Of a stretch of DNA of 35,956 nt, positions 7,198-16,384 are shown piece after piece. The position numbers were made by a program, and so were the translations under genes. A model generated the notes under the pieces. The model was not told the DNA's origin. It was given only the letters and a program-made list of their open reading frames with translations, and ran no database searches. Source of the DNA: an uncultured Acidimicrobiales bacterium (GTDB lineage Bacteria; Actinomycetota; Acidimicrobiia; Acidimicrobiales; SZUA-35); contig CALEWY010000150.1 of NCBI GenBank assembly GCA_937925335.1, positions 1 through 35,956 on the forward strand, given 5' to 3'. How positions within the stretch are numbered: the first letter of the stretch is position 1; the number at the start of each line of letters is the position of its first letter.

Positions 7198-8427
7198 ATG
7201 GCTTCACCAACGCAGGCGATCGAGACCTTCCGTTCGGTCGTGCAGTTCAAGGAGTTCGAGCGCGATCCGGTCACCCGCCGTCTGTCCAAGGTCGCTGATG
7301 TCAATGATCTGCGGAAGGTCGCAAAGCGTCGGTTGCCTCGCGGCATCTTTGACTACATCGACGGTGGTGCCGAAGACGAGCGGACGCTCGATCGCAACTC
7401 GAGTTCGTTCTCCAAGATCGAATTCCGGCCACGGGTCTTGCGCGATGTCAGCGAGCTCGACACCTCGACCACGCTGTTCGGCAAGACCATTCCCTCCCCG
7501 CTGCTGTTCGCGGCGACCGGGTTTACGCGCATCGCTGATTCGCAAGGTGAGCTTGCGGTCGCTCGGGCCGCCGCTCGAGCCGGGATTCCCTACGGGCTTT
7601 CGACGATGGCAACCCGGTCGATCGAAGAGGTTGCCGCTGTTTCCGATGGGCCGAAGTGGTTCCAGGTTTACACCTGGAAAGATCGCGGTCTGGTGCAGTC
7701 GATGGTGGAGCGGGCTGCGGCCGCTGGCTACGAAGCCCTCACACTGACGGTTGACACCGCCGTGCTCGGTCGGCGTGAGCGTGACGTGCGAAGGGGCTAC
7801 ACACTGCCGCCGAAGATCGGCCTCGAAACGATCGTCGACGGCATCATCCATCCGGCGTGGACGCTGGACTTTTTGACGAACGAACCCATCACCTTCGCCA
7901 ACGTCGTCGGCCATGATGACGAGGACGGGTCGACTGCGGTGTCGCTCGCCGAACATGTGAACACACAGTTCGATCAGTCACTGTCGTGGGACGACGTCGA
8001 GTGGTTGGCATCGATCTGGGATGGGCCGATCGTCTTGAAGGGCATCCAGACCGTCGCCGACGCCAAACAGGCTGTTGCGTCCGGCGTTGCCGGCATTGCA
8101 CTGTCGAACCACGGTGGCCGCCAGCTCGACGATGCTCCCGCGCCGATCGAGCTCGTCGACCCGGTCGCCCAGGAGGTCGGCGGACAGGTCGCCATCATCT
8201 GTGAAGGCGGTGCGAGGCGAGGAAGCGACATCGTCAAAGCGATTGCCCTCGGCGCTGACGCTGTCTCGGTCGGCCGCCCCTACCTCTACGCCATGGGCGC
8301 TGCCGGTGAGCGCGGTGTTGATTGGCTGATCGACTTCTTCGACACCGGGCTTCGTCGAACGATGGCTCTGTCCGGTTGCCGCACGATCGCCGACATCGAT
8401 CGTGATCTGGTCGTCTGGCGCTCGTAG
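7198..8427 (+). CDS. FMN-dependent alpha-hydroxy-acid dehydrogenase/oxidase (LldD-like)
   Basis: 409 residues, the usual family length. Motifs in order: FDYIDGGAEDE near 55-65 (family tyrosine), ATGFTRI, QVYTWKD, TLTVDT, GRRERD, the catalytic-base segment SNHGGRQLD near 302-310, and the FMN-phosphate loop ICEGGARRGSD followed by VGRPYLY. These enzymes oxidise L-lactate, mandelate, glycolate or similar 2-hydroxy acids to 2-oxo acids using FMN. The actinobacterial lactate dehydrogenase/MftD branch is closest by feel, but no mycofactocin genes are visible here, so the substrate is open. It has its own leaderless-type promoter and converges with folD across a gap of only 3 bases. Confidence 0.9.
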   Translation: MASPTQAIETFRSVVQFKEFERDPVTRRLSKVADVNDLRKVAKRRLPRGIFDYIDGGAEDERTLDRNSSSFSKIEFRPRVLRDVSELDTSTTLFGKTIPSPLLFAATGFTRIADSQGELAVARAAARAGIPYGLSTMATRSIEEVAAVSDGPKWFQVYTWKDRGLVQSMVERAAAAGYEALTLTVDTAVLGRRERDVRRGYTLPPKIGLETIVDGIIHPAWTLDFLTNEPITFANVVGHDDEDGSTAVSLAEHVNTQFDQSLSWDDVEWLASIWDGPIVLKGIQTVADAKQAVASGVAGIALSNHGGRQLDDAPAPIELVDPVAQEVGGQVAIICEGGARRGSDIVKAIALGADAVSVGRPYLYAMGAAGERGVDWLIDFFDTGLRRTMALSGCRTIADIDRDLVVWRS

Positions 8428-8430
8428 CGG

Positions 8431-9288
8431 TCAGCCCGCTGAGCGCTCCGCAGCCAGAATCGTGTTGCGGATCAACATGGCGACTGTCGTTGGGCCGACG
8501 CCACCGAGGCGAGGCGTGATCCACGAGGCAACCTCGCCGACGGCCTCGTCGACGTCGGGGAGCAGCTTCTTGCCTTCCCAGGTGATGCCTCCGGAGACGA
8601 CGACCGCTCCAGGTTTCACCATCTCGGGAGTGATGAAGTTTGGGATGCCGACGGCGGCGATGAGGATGTCGGCCTCGGTCGTGTAGTCGGCGAGGTTCTT
8701 CACGCCGCTGTGCACGACGGTGACCGCGGCGTTTGCGCCGGCGCCTTTGAGCGTCATGAGGAGCGACATCGGGCGTCCGAGGGTTGGGCCGCGGCCGACG
8801 ACGACGACGTGTTTCCCTGCGACTTCGATGCCGTAGTGGATGAGCATCGCCTGAATGCCGGCTGGGGTGCAGGGGAGCGGGCCCTCTTCTTGGAGGACCA
8901 GCTTGCCGAGGCTTTCGGGATGGAGACCGTCAGCGTCTTTCGCTGGGTCCATCAATGCGAGCGCCTCGCCGGCGTCGAAACCATCGGGAAGCGGAAGCTG
9001 CAGGATGTAGCCGTCGATGGCCGGATTGGCGTTGAACTCGTGAATCGTGTCGAGCAACGCCTGCTGGCCGGCGTCGGCGGGGATCTCGGCGTTGAACGAC
9101 TCGACGCCGACGGTTGCACACGTATCGTGTTTCCGAGCGACGTAGCTGGCTGACGGGCCGTCGTCGCCGACAAGGATGGTGCCGAGGCCGGGCGTGATGC
9201 CCCTCTCGTTGAGGGCGGCAACACGGGTGCGAACGTCGTCAAGAATCGCTTCGGCGACGGGGCCGCCGGGCATCAGCTGTGCAGTCAT
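8431..9288 (-). CDS. folD: Methylenetetrahydrofolate dehydrogenase / methenyltetrahydrofolate cyclohydrolase
   Basis: 285 residues, standard FolD length. The substrate-site segment ASYVARKHDTC (Tyr and Lys of YVxxK), QLPLPDG, the conserved KDADGLHPES and PCTPAGI blocks, and the NADP-binding GRGPTLGRP (in place of the more usual GRSxxVGxP) are all present, ending with PRLGGVGPTTVAML. The enzyme interconverts 5,10-methylene-, 5,10-methenyl- and 10-formyl-tetrahydrofolate in the cytoplasm, supplying one-carbon units. A TAGCGT-N6-ATG leaderless start is seen, so it is probably transcribed on its own although the MFS gene lies just upstream. Confidence 0.96.
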   Translation of the reverse strand: MTAQLMPGGPVAEAILDDVRTRVAALNERGITPGLGTILVGDDGPSASYVARKHDTCATVGVESFNAEIPADAGQQALLDTIHEFNANPAIDGYILQLPLPDGFDAGEALALMDPAKDADGLHPESLGKLVLQEEGPLPCTPAGIQAMLIHYGIEVAGKHVVVVGRGPTLGRPMSLLMTLKGAGANAAVTVVHSGVKNLADYTTEADILIAAVGIPNFITPEMVKPGAVVVSGGITWEGKKLLPDVDEAVGEVASWITPRLGGVGPTTVAMLIRNTILAAERSAG

Positions 9289-9294
9289 TGCGAC

Positions 9295-9300
9295 ACGCTA
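9295..9300 (-). promoter_or_regulatory. -10 element for leaderless folD
   Basis: On the minus strand TAGCGT is followed by six bases and then ATG 9288. Confidence 0.5.
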
Positions 9301-9305
9301 GTACC

Positions 9306-10514
9306 TCAGCGACTCCGAATTGCGGGCCTGAACAACAGCGGAATCGTGATCGCCATCGTGATCAAGCCGACCCACCGCATCGTCATCACTGGGCCGAGCC
9401 GCGGCGCCAAAACGATCTGCGCAAGCGCACCAAATGGGAGGCCGCCGGCGAAGCCGAGCGTCATGATCCCCATCACCCGTCCCATCATCGCTGGTTCGGT
9501 CTCTCGCTGGAGCAGGGTGCGGTGTGAGGCGATGGCGATGCCGGCGTTCACGCCCCACGCCACCATGACGACGAGGGCGACCCAATAGTTCGGAGCGAGG
9601 CTGAGCAGGAACTGCCCCATGCCGAGTCCGATCCCGATGAAGAGCGCCACGTTCAGGCCGTGGCGCATGTCGTCTCGCCGGGCGACGACGGCCGAGGACA
9701 CCAACATTCCGACGCCGAAACTCCCCAAAAGGAGGCCCGTTGCCGTCGATCCCTTGTCGTAGGTCTCCTCGACGACACGTGGCATCGCGATCTGCATCGC
9801 GGAAAACGATGAACCGAGGATGAGCGTCGTGATGAGCAGGCTTCGACGAGGCTCGGCGCCGAGTCCATACCGCAGACCGGCCATCACGTCGCTGCGGATC
9901 GACTTGGGCGGCCCATCGGCGATGTTGTCTGGGATCGAGACCCGCCACATCAACATGCTCGAGACACCGAGGACGATCGCGAGAAGTCCAAAACCGCCGG
10001 CGTTGCCGAAGAGTGCAATCGCTGCGCCTCCGAGGCCGAGCCCCAAGAAGCTGGCAGCCTGGCTGCCGCCGTTTTGCATGGCCGTGGCGTTCATCAAGCG
10101 GTCGGGAGTGACGAGCAGCGGGACGATTGCGCTGAGCGTCGGCATCGCCATCACGGTCGACGTGCCGACAGCGATCGCGGCGACTGCCGTGAGTTGGGTG
10201 GTCGCAAGGTCGAATGCAACAACGATCGTAAAAATGGCGAACAAGGCGGCGCTCCCGCCGATCCAGCCGACCGTGAATCGTCGGCGATCGACCCGGTCGG
10301 ACCAGGCGCCGGCGGGAAGCGAGAAGAGCAGCGCCGGAATGCCGAGAGCGAACGCGACAAGACCTTCGGCTGCGGACCAATCGGTCAGCGTCACGATCAG
10401 CCAGACGAACACGAATCGTGAGGTGCCACTTGCTCCCGACGCAAGGATCTGGGCGACCCAGAAGCGTCGGAAGTTGGTGTCGCCGAGGAGTTCTCGAACG
10501 GGCGACCCGCTCAC
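9306..10514 (-). CDS. Major facilitator superfamily transporter
   Basis: About 402 residues with around twelve hydrophobic segments. The start is GTG 10514, whose last two bases overlap the nitroreductase stop (GTGA); a longer open frame exists upstream but lies antisense-like within the nitroreductase. The N-terminus (LGDTNFRRFWVAQ) and the loop WSDRVDRRRF after helix 2 (the MFS D-R-x-x-R/G-R-R motif) resemble the drug-exporter-like DHA/enterobactin-exporter group. The substrate cannot be told from sequence. Coupling to the nitroreductase suggests a shared detoxification or efflux task, which is inference. Confidence 0.9.
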   Translation of the reverse strand: MSGSPVRELLGDTNFRRFWVAQILASGASGTSRFVFVWLIVTLTDWSAAEGLVAFALGIPALLFSLPAGAWSDRVDRRRFTVGWIGGSAALFAIFTIVVAFDLATTQLTAVAAIAVGTSTVMAMPTLSAIVPLLVTPDRLMNATAMQNGGSQAASFLGLGLGGAAIALFGNAGGFGLLAIVLGVSSMLMWRVSIPDNIADGPPKSIRSDVMAGLRYGLGAEPRRSLLITTLILGSSFSAMQIAMPRVVEETYDKGSTATGLLLGSFGVGMLVSSAVVARRDDMRHGLNVALFIGIGLGMGQFLLSLAPNYWVALVVMVAWGVNAGIAIASHRTLLQRETEPAMMGRVMGIMTLGFAGGLPFGALAQIVLAPRLGPVMTMRWVGLITMAITIPLLFRPAIRSR

Positions 10515-11164
10515 TCGACAAAGGTCGCAAAGACATCGAGGGGTTCGCGTTCGCTCACCACGCTGTTGATCACGTGTGAGGTGTCCTCGTGGCCGATGGC
10601 GACGCCGCAGAACAACTGGAGTTCTGGCGGGGCGCCGACGAACTCGGAGATTGCGCCTTCCCACATGGCCCACGCCTCCTGCGGGCAGGTGTCGAGGCCA
10701 GCTTCTTGGGCGAGCAGCATGAAGGTTTGGAGGAACATGCCGCAGTCGGACCACTGCGGCGGCCCCATCTGGCGATCGAGGAAGCAGAAGATCGAGGCAG
10801 GTGCCCCAAAGAACTCGTAGTTCTTGGCCATCTGGGCGAAGCGAGCGCCCTTGTCCTCTCGTTCGATCCCGAGCTTGGCGTACATTTGCTCGCCGATAGC
10901 GAAGCGGCTCGATCGATAGGGTTCGGTCAGGCCCTTTGGATAGATCTCATAGGCCGGGCCTTCGATGTCTCGCTCACCGATGAACGAGCGGAAGCGGTTG
11001 GTGACATCACCGTTGATCACATAGATCCGCCACGGCTGCACGTTGCCGCCCGATGGCGACCGGCTGGCTGTGGTCAGTAGCTGAGCCAACACGGCGTCGT
11101 CGACCGGTTCGTCGGTAAAGGCTCGAACGGTCTTGCGGCGGTTGACGGCGGTGGTCACGTCCAT
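10511..11164 (-). CDS. Nitroreductase-family FMN oxidoreductase
   Basis: 217 residues. The N-terminal RRKTVRAF and the FMN-binding SRSPSGGNVQPWR (near residues 35-47) are diagnostic for the nitroreductase family, as is the later GLDTCPQEAW region. Such enzymes reduce nitro compounds, quinones or flavins with NAD(P)H. ATG 11164 is preferred: AAGGA lies about 7 nt upstream, whereas TTG 11200 gives an unlikely charged extension. It lies between the thioesterase gene (36 nt upstream) and the MFS gene (overlapping), so the three may share a transcript starting at the thioesterase promoter. Confidence 0.9.
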   Translation of the reverse strand: MDVTTAVNRRKTVRAFTDEPVDDAVLAQLLTTASRSPSGGNVQPWRIYVINGDVTNRFRSFIGERDIEGPAYEIYPKGLTEPYRSSRFAIGEQMYAKLGIEREDKGARFAQMAKNYEFFGAPASIFCFLDRQMGPPQWSDCGMFLQTFMLLAQEAGLDTCPQEAWAMWEGAISEFVGAPPELQLFCGVAIGHEDTSHVINSVVSEREPLDVFATFVE

Positions 11165-11200
11165 CGCCGCATCCTTGTGCTGGCGCGGGCTGAGCGCCAA

Positions 11201-12040
11201 TTAGTCGACCAGGCGGAACATGCCCTGTTGCTGGGTCGAAGCAACGTGCGTTCCATCGGCGTGGTGAAACTCGCCCCGGCTGAGGCCGCGTCCCTCCGAC
11301 AGGGTTGGGCTCTGCATCACGTAGCTGTGCCAATCGTCGAATCGGACAGGCCGATGAAACCAGATCGAATGATCGAGCGTGGCGCCGCGGAATGCTCCGG
11401 CCTTGGCGTGAGGTCGAGCGATGATGCTCATGAGGCCTCGGTCGCTCGTGAATCCCATGACGGCTTGATGCATGAGGTGGTCGTCGGGCAGAGGACCGCT
11501 CGGTCGGGTCCACGTCGCCACGAAGGGCTGTCCATCGTTCTCTTGCTCAGGATCGATGAGCATCTCGACGGGTTGATCATGAGGATTCGGCCGGTTTCGG
11601 AGCACGTCGCGGTTGGCCATGGTGTCTCTCGAGGCAAGGACCGGAGCAGGCTTCTGACGATCGGGGCTAGCGGCTCGCATGGTTTCGGATCGCAGTGTGA
11701 GGCCAACCTGGCTGTGGCTGATGATCTGCCCGCCCTGGTGGACCTCGACGCGAACGGAGGCAAACGTTCGACCGGAAAAGAGTTGCTCGACTCGATACTC
11801 GAGGGGATCGGAGGCATTGCCCGCACGCAGGAAGACCTGTTGGACCGAATGCACGTCTCGTTCCGGGTCGGTGCGGCCTGCGGCGACGATGGTTTGGGCG
11901 AAGACGAAACCGCCGAACAGCCGGTTGCCCATATTGAGCGCGTGCTGGCCAGCAGTGCCCTTCCAGGTTGCGAACCCATCGCCGGCCTCGCCCGGTTCGA
12001 GGTCGAGGCGGTGCAAAAGACGTCCGATGGCTTCGCTCAC
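11201..12040 (-). CDS. Acyl-CoA thioesterase II (TesB-like double hotdog)
   Basis: 279 residues, close to TesB length (about 286). The first hotdog contains NRLFGGFVFAQT and HSVQQVFLRAG, the second LDHSIWFHRP with the catalytic Asp, and EGRGLSRGEF near the C-terminus. It hydrolyses medium- and long-chain acyl-CoA to free acid and CoA in the cytoplasm. The start is GTG 12040, directly after a TAGGCT-N6 element. The enzyme family is firm; the preferred chain length is unknown. Confidence 0.92.
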   Translation of the reverse strand: MSEAIGRLLHRLDLEPGEAGDGFATWKGTAGQHALNMGNRLFGGFVFAQTIVAAGRTDPERDVHSVQQVFLRAGNASDPLEYRVEQLFSGRTFASVRVEVHQGGQIISHSQVGLTLRSETMRAASPDRQKPAPVLASRDTMANRDVLRNRPNPHDQPVEMLIDPEQENDGQPFVATWTRPSGPLPDDHLMHQAVMGFTSDRGLMSIIARPHAKAGAFRGATLDHSIWFHRPVRFDDWHSYVMQSPTLSEGRGLSRGEFHHADGTHVASTQQQGMFRLVD

Positions 12041-12046
12041 CGGGGG

Positions 12047-12052
12047 AGCCTA
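12047..12052 (-). promoter_or_regulatory. -10 element for the leaderless thioesterase gene
   Basis: Minus-strand TAGGCT followed by six bases and GTG 12040. No Shine-Dalgarno is present. Confidence 0.5.
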
Positions 12053-12066
12053 TGGGGTTCGACGGG

Positions 12067-15000
12067 CTAGCTCGCGATCGTGGTTGCGTCAGCGAAGACT
12101 TCATCGAGCAGCGTTGACGGAACTTCGTCGAGGCTGATTCGCTTGGGTCGTTGGACGACAGGCAAACCGGTGACGATGAGTTGGCTGACCGTGCACGTCT
12201 CGTCGCCGGACATGTCGTAGCCGCCGAGCACGAGGCCGTGTTGCACGGTGAGGACGGCGGCGAGTTTGAGATCCTCGAAGGTGTTGACCACACCGATGGC
12301 CGCGCCGGTTCCGAAGGTCTCGGACACCTGCCAGCCAAGCTGGCGAGCCCGGCTGGCGAACGCTGTTGCGGTTACGACCTTGCCGTCGAACGTTGTGATC
12401 GGGCCCTCTGGTGCTGCGGTTCGACCAAACTGAGCGAAGAGCTGTGGCACTTCGTAATCAGCGAGGTGCTCAATGGCAGCCAATTCGGTTTCCTGGTCAA
12501 CGGTTCTGGTGTGAGCGATCCGGATCGAGGAGGACTCGTCGAGTGTGAGTTCCTCATCGTCGAGGTCGAGCAGCGTGCCATCGGTCAGAGGGCGGAACAC
12601 CGCTTGCCCTTCGCCATGATCGGCGGTCCAGATCAGCTGTGTGGCGAGTCGAATCATCACGGGGTGATCGAGGATGAACGTCGTGAAGTCGGGCAACGTC
12701 CACGTTCGTTGGGTGGCCATGGCCCGGCGAAGTCGGATCGGTTGGTAGCCAGCAGCGGCTTCGAGGTCCTTCTTGGCGGTCTTGAAATCAGCCCGCAGTT
12801 CTTTGATCAGCTCGGCATCTTCATCAGCGCGTCCTCGAGGGAGCGACTTCGCGCTCTTGCCCGATTCGTCATCGACGAGGCTGACCGAGAGGTCATCGTT
12901 GAGCAGGGCAGTGAACGAGCGAGTGCCAAGGTCGAACACGCGTCGGCCAGATCGATCGAAGCCACCGTCGGGTGCCGACCGGTCCGCGAGCTCTTCGTGA
13001 GTCCACCCCTTGCGAGCCACGAGCCGAGCGACCGCTTCGGATGCGTGTTTCTGGAGCGCCTTTGGGTTGTAGCTGTTGGCCATCGCCATGACGGACTGCA
13101 CAGCAACCGGGTCGTCGATCGCCGCCAACATGTCGATGACCGCCTTCGACTGCGCCTTGCGTTTGCGGCGATGGCTCTTGAGGTAGGCGAGCGCTTCGGC
13201 GATGAGGTCGGTTCCCCCGCACGCTGCAGCAACGGCGAAGATGCCGATGCTCGTCCGACCTGAACCGATGATTTCGGAACGAGCCTCAGACAGCACGATC
13301 CCTTCGATGATCTTCAGGTCGTCAGTCTTATACATGTAGTGGAGATAGTGACCGTTGGGGTTCTGCTGATGAAGCTGCGTGGCGTACGCGAAACGCTCGG
13401 CTGCTTCGGCGACTGCCTCGTCGTCAGTCCGTCGAGCCAAGTCGATCGCCAGCCATTGACGGAAGATGTTCACTCCGAGCGCTTGCACCCCCTCCGACTG
13501 CATCTCGGCCAGCTGAGCGCGAGGCATATCGGAAGCCCCAGGGTCCTTGGCTTTGGCTGCGCTGTGACACAGCAATTCGATGACGGCTGGTTCGACGGGT
13601 GTCCCATCCTCCCAGGACAAGGCCGGGAGTACGTCCATATCGAGCCATGAGATCGAGGCTGATCGAGAGGACTTCTTCTTCATCGCCGCAATTGCCTGGG
13701 CGGTGATCGTGTCGCGGTCGTTCAGCTCACTCGTTGAATGCCCGAGGCTCTCGAGCGCCGCCAACATTGCTGTGCGCGCTGGTGCGTTCTTCTCGACCTC
13801 CACGGCCGCAAGAAGTGGTTCGAGCGCCGGTTCGTGATGTTGGCTCCCGAGCCAGGTCGCCGCCACCTTCCTTTTTGCAGGTTTGTCATCCGAAAGCTGA
13901 CGGATCGCGACCGGGGCAAAGATGGCGGGATCCCACAGCGCCATCTCTGCCTGGTGGGCCTTCTTTCCGTTCATAGCGATCTGGGCGAGGGAGTTCAGCA
14001 GGATCGTTGGCAGTTCGGTGAAGGTGCTCACCCGGCGGAGCAGGGCGATAACTGCCCTGACCGCCGTGTTTTGGTGGCCGGCACGCCATTCGAGAATTGT
14101 CTTGAACTCGTGGCTGAGTAGTTCGACAAAATCGCCGAGGTCGCTGTCGGACCATCGTGCATGGTCCTTGAGCACAGCCGCCGTGATCACGGCGTCGGTC
14201 AGTGGTTTCGAGTCAGACTTCGCAACTCGAGCAAGGAATGTCGGCGTGATCCCCTTCTTGGCCAAGTAATCGGCTGGGTTTCCCACGTCGAGATAGATAC
14301 CGGAGTACGAAGGGTTGAGGGTCAAGAGCGCACGGCCGAGCTGACCAGCATCGATGTATCGGTCCAGTTGCGACAGCTGGCTCACAAGTACGTAACCGCT
14401 GACGGAGACCAAGTCGGACCCCCGTTTGTCTTGCTGTTGATACCTCGCTCCCAGCGCTCTCATCGGGACTTGCGCCGGCTCGATTTCGATCGGTTCAAAG
14501 GTCGGTTCGACCACGACTTCACCTGCGATGTCGATGATCTCTCGTACCGACGCCGAGGTCTCGTTGACGAGATTCTCCGCGAACCACTCCGCGAGTTCTG
14601 CACGTTGATGTGGCGTCGTTCGCTCGATCAGGAGGGTCGCTGCGTGCTTGCGAGTCGATGCGTTTCCAGTGAGCATGAGCGTCTTCAGCTCAGGGATGAT
14701 CACGTCAGAGCCAACTCGGCTCTGCACGTGAGCGACGGCTTGCCGATCCGCCTTCTTTGAAGCGGTTGCCTGTTCTGCGATTTGTCGAGCGAGACGGTTT
14801 AACAAGAAGTCCGGAAGAGCGTGAATCGACGCTGGGCGACGCACGTCCTTCAGGCTCGCGACTTCGTAGATCTCGCTCACGCGCTGGTCGTGGCGTTCGA
14901 CAAAGGCCTGAAGGCCAGGCTGAGGGTTCTCCGACCAACCGATGAAACACTTCGGGCTGAGCGCCTCGACGAGATCCGCCTCGGTCCATCCGAACTCAGT

Positions 15001-15471
15001 ACCGAGCGAGATGAGATCGTCAAGGCTCAGCGCCTCGGCCGCCGTCGAGTGGTTTGTGTAGGGACTGTGTAGGAGGCCCTGGGCGGTCACCGACGTCATG
15101 GGGAAGGCAGCATCCAACAAGACCAGGCCGCGATTCCCGCCAAGACGAATGGCAGCAGCACAAACGTGGCGCGGGAAGCGGAACAAGCGATCGCGAACGT
15201 CAGCGGCGGCTCCACGAGTTGTCCCGAATCCGAGTAGCTGCGCGATGAGTTGCTGGGCCTGTGCCGGCGCGTGGTGCAAGTGTGGAGGAAGCAAGGGGGC
15301 GGGTGGTGCAACGTTTGCCGGACTGGCGTCGACAAGGCCGGAAAGCGTCTCGACATCTTCTTGGCTGACGACGGCACCCAGAACCTGCTTCCAGTCGCCG
15401 TCGAATGCACTGAGGTCGAGGATGTCCTCTCCGAGTGGGCTGTTCACTTCCTCGGTCGCTGGGTCTGCCAT
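12067..15471 (-). CDS. Large DUF4132 protein with HEAT-like repeats
   Basis: 1134 residues, the longest gene here. No signal peptide or membrane helix is seen, so it is probably cytoplasmic. The middle (roughly residues 230-860) is rich in amphipathic helices of HEAT/armadillo style (for example LLAAVEVEKNAPARTAMLAALESLG). The C-terminal 300 residues match the DUF4132 pattern: KKDLEAAAGYQPIRLRRAM, then TWTLPDFTTFILDHPVMIRLA, then LIWTA. The family includes E. coli MolR/YehI-type proteins, whose role is not established. The last 50 residues (from SQLIVTGLPVVQR) appear less conserved in character. It has a separate ATG and a perfect 12-bp palindrome 16 bp upstream. No partner gene is recognisable beside it. 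Confidence 0.85.
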   Translation of the reverse strand: MADPATEEVNSPLGEDILDLSAFDGDWKQVLGAVVSQEDVETLSGLVDASPANVAPPAPLLPPHLHHAPAQAQQLIAQLLGFGTTRGAAADVRDRLFRFPRHVCAAAIRLGGNRGLVLLDAAFPMTSVTAQGLLHSPYTNHSTAAEALSLDDLISLGTEFGWTEADLVEALSPKCFIGWSENPQPGLQAFVERHDQRVSEIYEVASLKDVRRPASIHALPDFLLNRLARQIAEQATASKKADRQAVAHVQSRVGSDVIIPELKTLMLTGNASTRKHAATLLIERTTPHQRAELAEWFAENLVNETSASVREIIDIAGEVVVEPTFEPIEIEPAQVPMRALGARYQQQDKRGSDLVSVSGYVLVSQLSQLDRYIDAGQLGRALLTLNPSYSGIYLDVGNPADYLAKKGITPTFLARVAKSDSKPLTDAVITAAVLKDHARWSDSDLGDFVELLSHEFKTILEWRAGHQNTAVRAVIALLRRVSTFTELPTILLNSLAQIAMNGKKAHQAEMALWDPAIFAPVAIRQLSDDKPAKRKVAATWLGSQHHEPALEPLLAAVEVEKNAPARTAMLAALESLGHSTSELNDRDTITAQAIAAMKKKSSRSASISWLDMDVLPALSWEDGTPVEPAVIELLCHSAAKAKDPGASDMPRAQLAEMQSEGVQALGVNIFRQWLAIDLARRTDDEAVAEAAERFAYATQLHQQNPNGHYLHYMYKTDDLKIIEGIVLSEARSEIIGSGRTSIGIFAVAAACGGTDLIAEALAYLKSHRRKRKAQSKAVIDMLAAIDDPVAVQSVMAMANSYNPKALQKHASEAVARLVARKGWTHEELADRSAPDGGFDRSGRRVFDLGTRSFTALLNDDLSVSLVDDESGKSAKSLPRGRADEDAELIKELRADFKTAKKDLEAAAGYQPIRLRRAMATQRTWTLPDFTTFILDHPVMIRLATQLIWTADHGEGQAVFRPLTDGTLLDLDDEELTLDESSSIRIAHTRTVDQETELAAIEHLADYEVPQLFAQFGRTAAPEGPITTFDGKVVTATAFASRARQLGWQVSETFGTGAAIGVVNTFEDLKLAAVLTVQHGLVLGGYDMSGDETCTVSQLIVTGLPVVQRPKRISLDEVPSTLLDEVFADATTIAS

Positions 15472-15486
15472 ACAACGTCATCGACC

Positions 15487-15498
15487 AACCTGCAGGTT
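15487..15498. promoter_or_regulatory. Perfect 12-bp palindrome upstream of the DUF4132 gene
   Basis: AACCTGCAGGTT is a perfect palindrome in the 48-bp gap between the MerR-family gene and the DUF4132 start. It could be an operator for a dimeric regulator or, with its TGCA loop, a short hairpin. There is no T-tract on either side. Confidence 0.3.
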
Positions 15499-15519
15499 CG
15501 CTAAACCCCCAACACCTGC

Positions 15520-16347
15520 CTACGCCAACGGGAAGGCGACGTCGCAGATGTGGTCATCGTCGCCGATGTCGTCCGGTTCGGCGACGTACACCTCTCGACA
15601 CGAGAGTGGGGATCCGCCTCGGGCAGCGACTTCAGGGGAGCATGCGACGGCGTCGTATGCGGCCAAGATGGCGGGGAAGGCCCATTCGGCCTTGGTGATC
15701 GTGGTGTAGGCCACGTCGTGCGCTGGTTCGGTTCGGATACCGATCTGATCGGTTGCTTGGACGGTCTCATCACAACCGAGGACGATCTCGATCGGGCCGT
15801 TCTGCTCGTGGTCGACGATGCCGTGGAAGATCACGGTGAAGGGGCCGGCTGCTTCCACTGTGCCGAGATGATCATTGAAAGCTTGCTTCGCCTCGGTCAC
15901 AAAGTTGTCGATGTCTTTGGCGAAGAGGCGGCGTTGGATCGACATGACGCGTTGTTCGGCAACCGAACGAGTCTGAATGGTGAACATGGTGGGTTCTTCC
16001 TGTCTGAGAGTGGCGTGAATGTGACGCGCCAGGAGCCGACGGCTGCTCTGTATTGACTCGAGGTTGTTGATGTGCCCGTTGAGGAGCTCAGCGGCCTCGT
16101 CATCGCTCGCTTCGAGCAGCTTGCCGATGTCGTGCAGGCTCATGTCCACACCTCGAAGCAGCCCAATCAGTCGTGCTGTTTCGAGCTGCGAGGTGGCGTA
16201 GTAGCGATACCCATTCGACGAATTGATCTCGACCGGCGAAAGCAGACCGAGATCGTCGTAGATACGCAGAGCCTTCGGCGTAAGCCGTGCACGTCCGGCG
16301 AAATCACCGATCGTGAGAAGCTGAGAAGCGTCGTCTTGGCGTGTCAC
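15520..16347 (-). CDS. MerR-family regulator with GyrI-like effector-binding domain
   Basis: 275 residues. The N-terminal MerR helix-turn-helix begins at residue 11 (TIGDFAGRARLTPKALRIYDDLGLLSP), with NGYRYY as the wing, followed by a dimerisation helix to about residue 115. The remaining 155 residues look like the GyrI/effector-binding fold seen in BltR- and TipAS-related multidrug regulators (MFTIQTRSV start, later CREVYVAEP). It probably binds small hydrophobic ligands and activates transcription by untwisting long-spacer promoters. GTG 16347 follows a promoter of exactly that class, so autoregulation is likely. The rhodanese gene upstream ends 33 bp before it, and the operator overlaps that gene's stop. 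Confidence 0.9.
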   Translation of the reverse strand: MTRQDDASQLLTIGDFAGRARLTPKALRIYDDLGLLSPVEINSSNGYRYYATSQLETARLIGLLRGVDMSLHDIGKLLEASDDEAAELLNGHINNLESIQSSRRLLARHIHATLRQEEPTMFTIQTRSVAEQRVMSIQRRLFAKDIDNFVTEAKQAFNDHLGTVEAAGPFTVIFHGIVDHEQNGPIEIVLGCDETVQATDQIGIRTEPAHDVAYTTITKAEWAFPAILAAYDAVACSPEVAARGGSPLSCREVYVAEPDDIGDDDHICDVAFPLA

Positions 16348-16353
16348 GATTCG

Positions 16354-16384
16354 ATCATCAGGCTTGTCCCAGGGTGAAGGTCAA
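16354..16384 (-). promoter_or_regulatory. MerR-type long-spacer promoter
   Basis: On the minus strand, -35 TTGACC (16384-16379) is separated by 19 bp from -10 GATGAT (16359-16354), followed by six bases and GTG 16347. A 19-bp spacer is typical of MerR-activated promoters, against about 17 bp for ordinary ones. Confidence 0.6.

Noticed and set aside
12151..13263. 370-codon plus-strand open frame within the DUF4132 gene
   Set aside because: Shadow of the DUF4132 C-terminal region; no ribosome site and no family motif.
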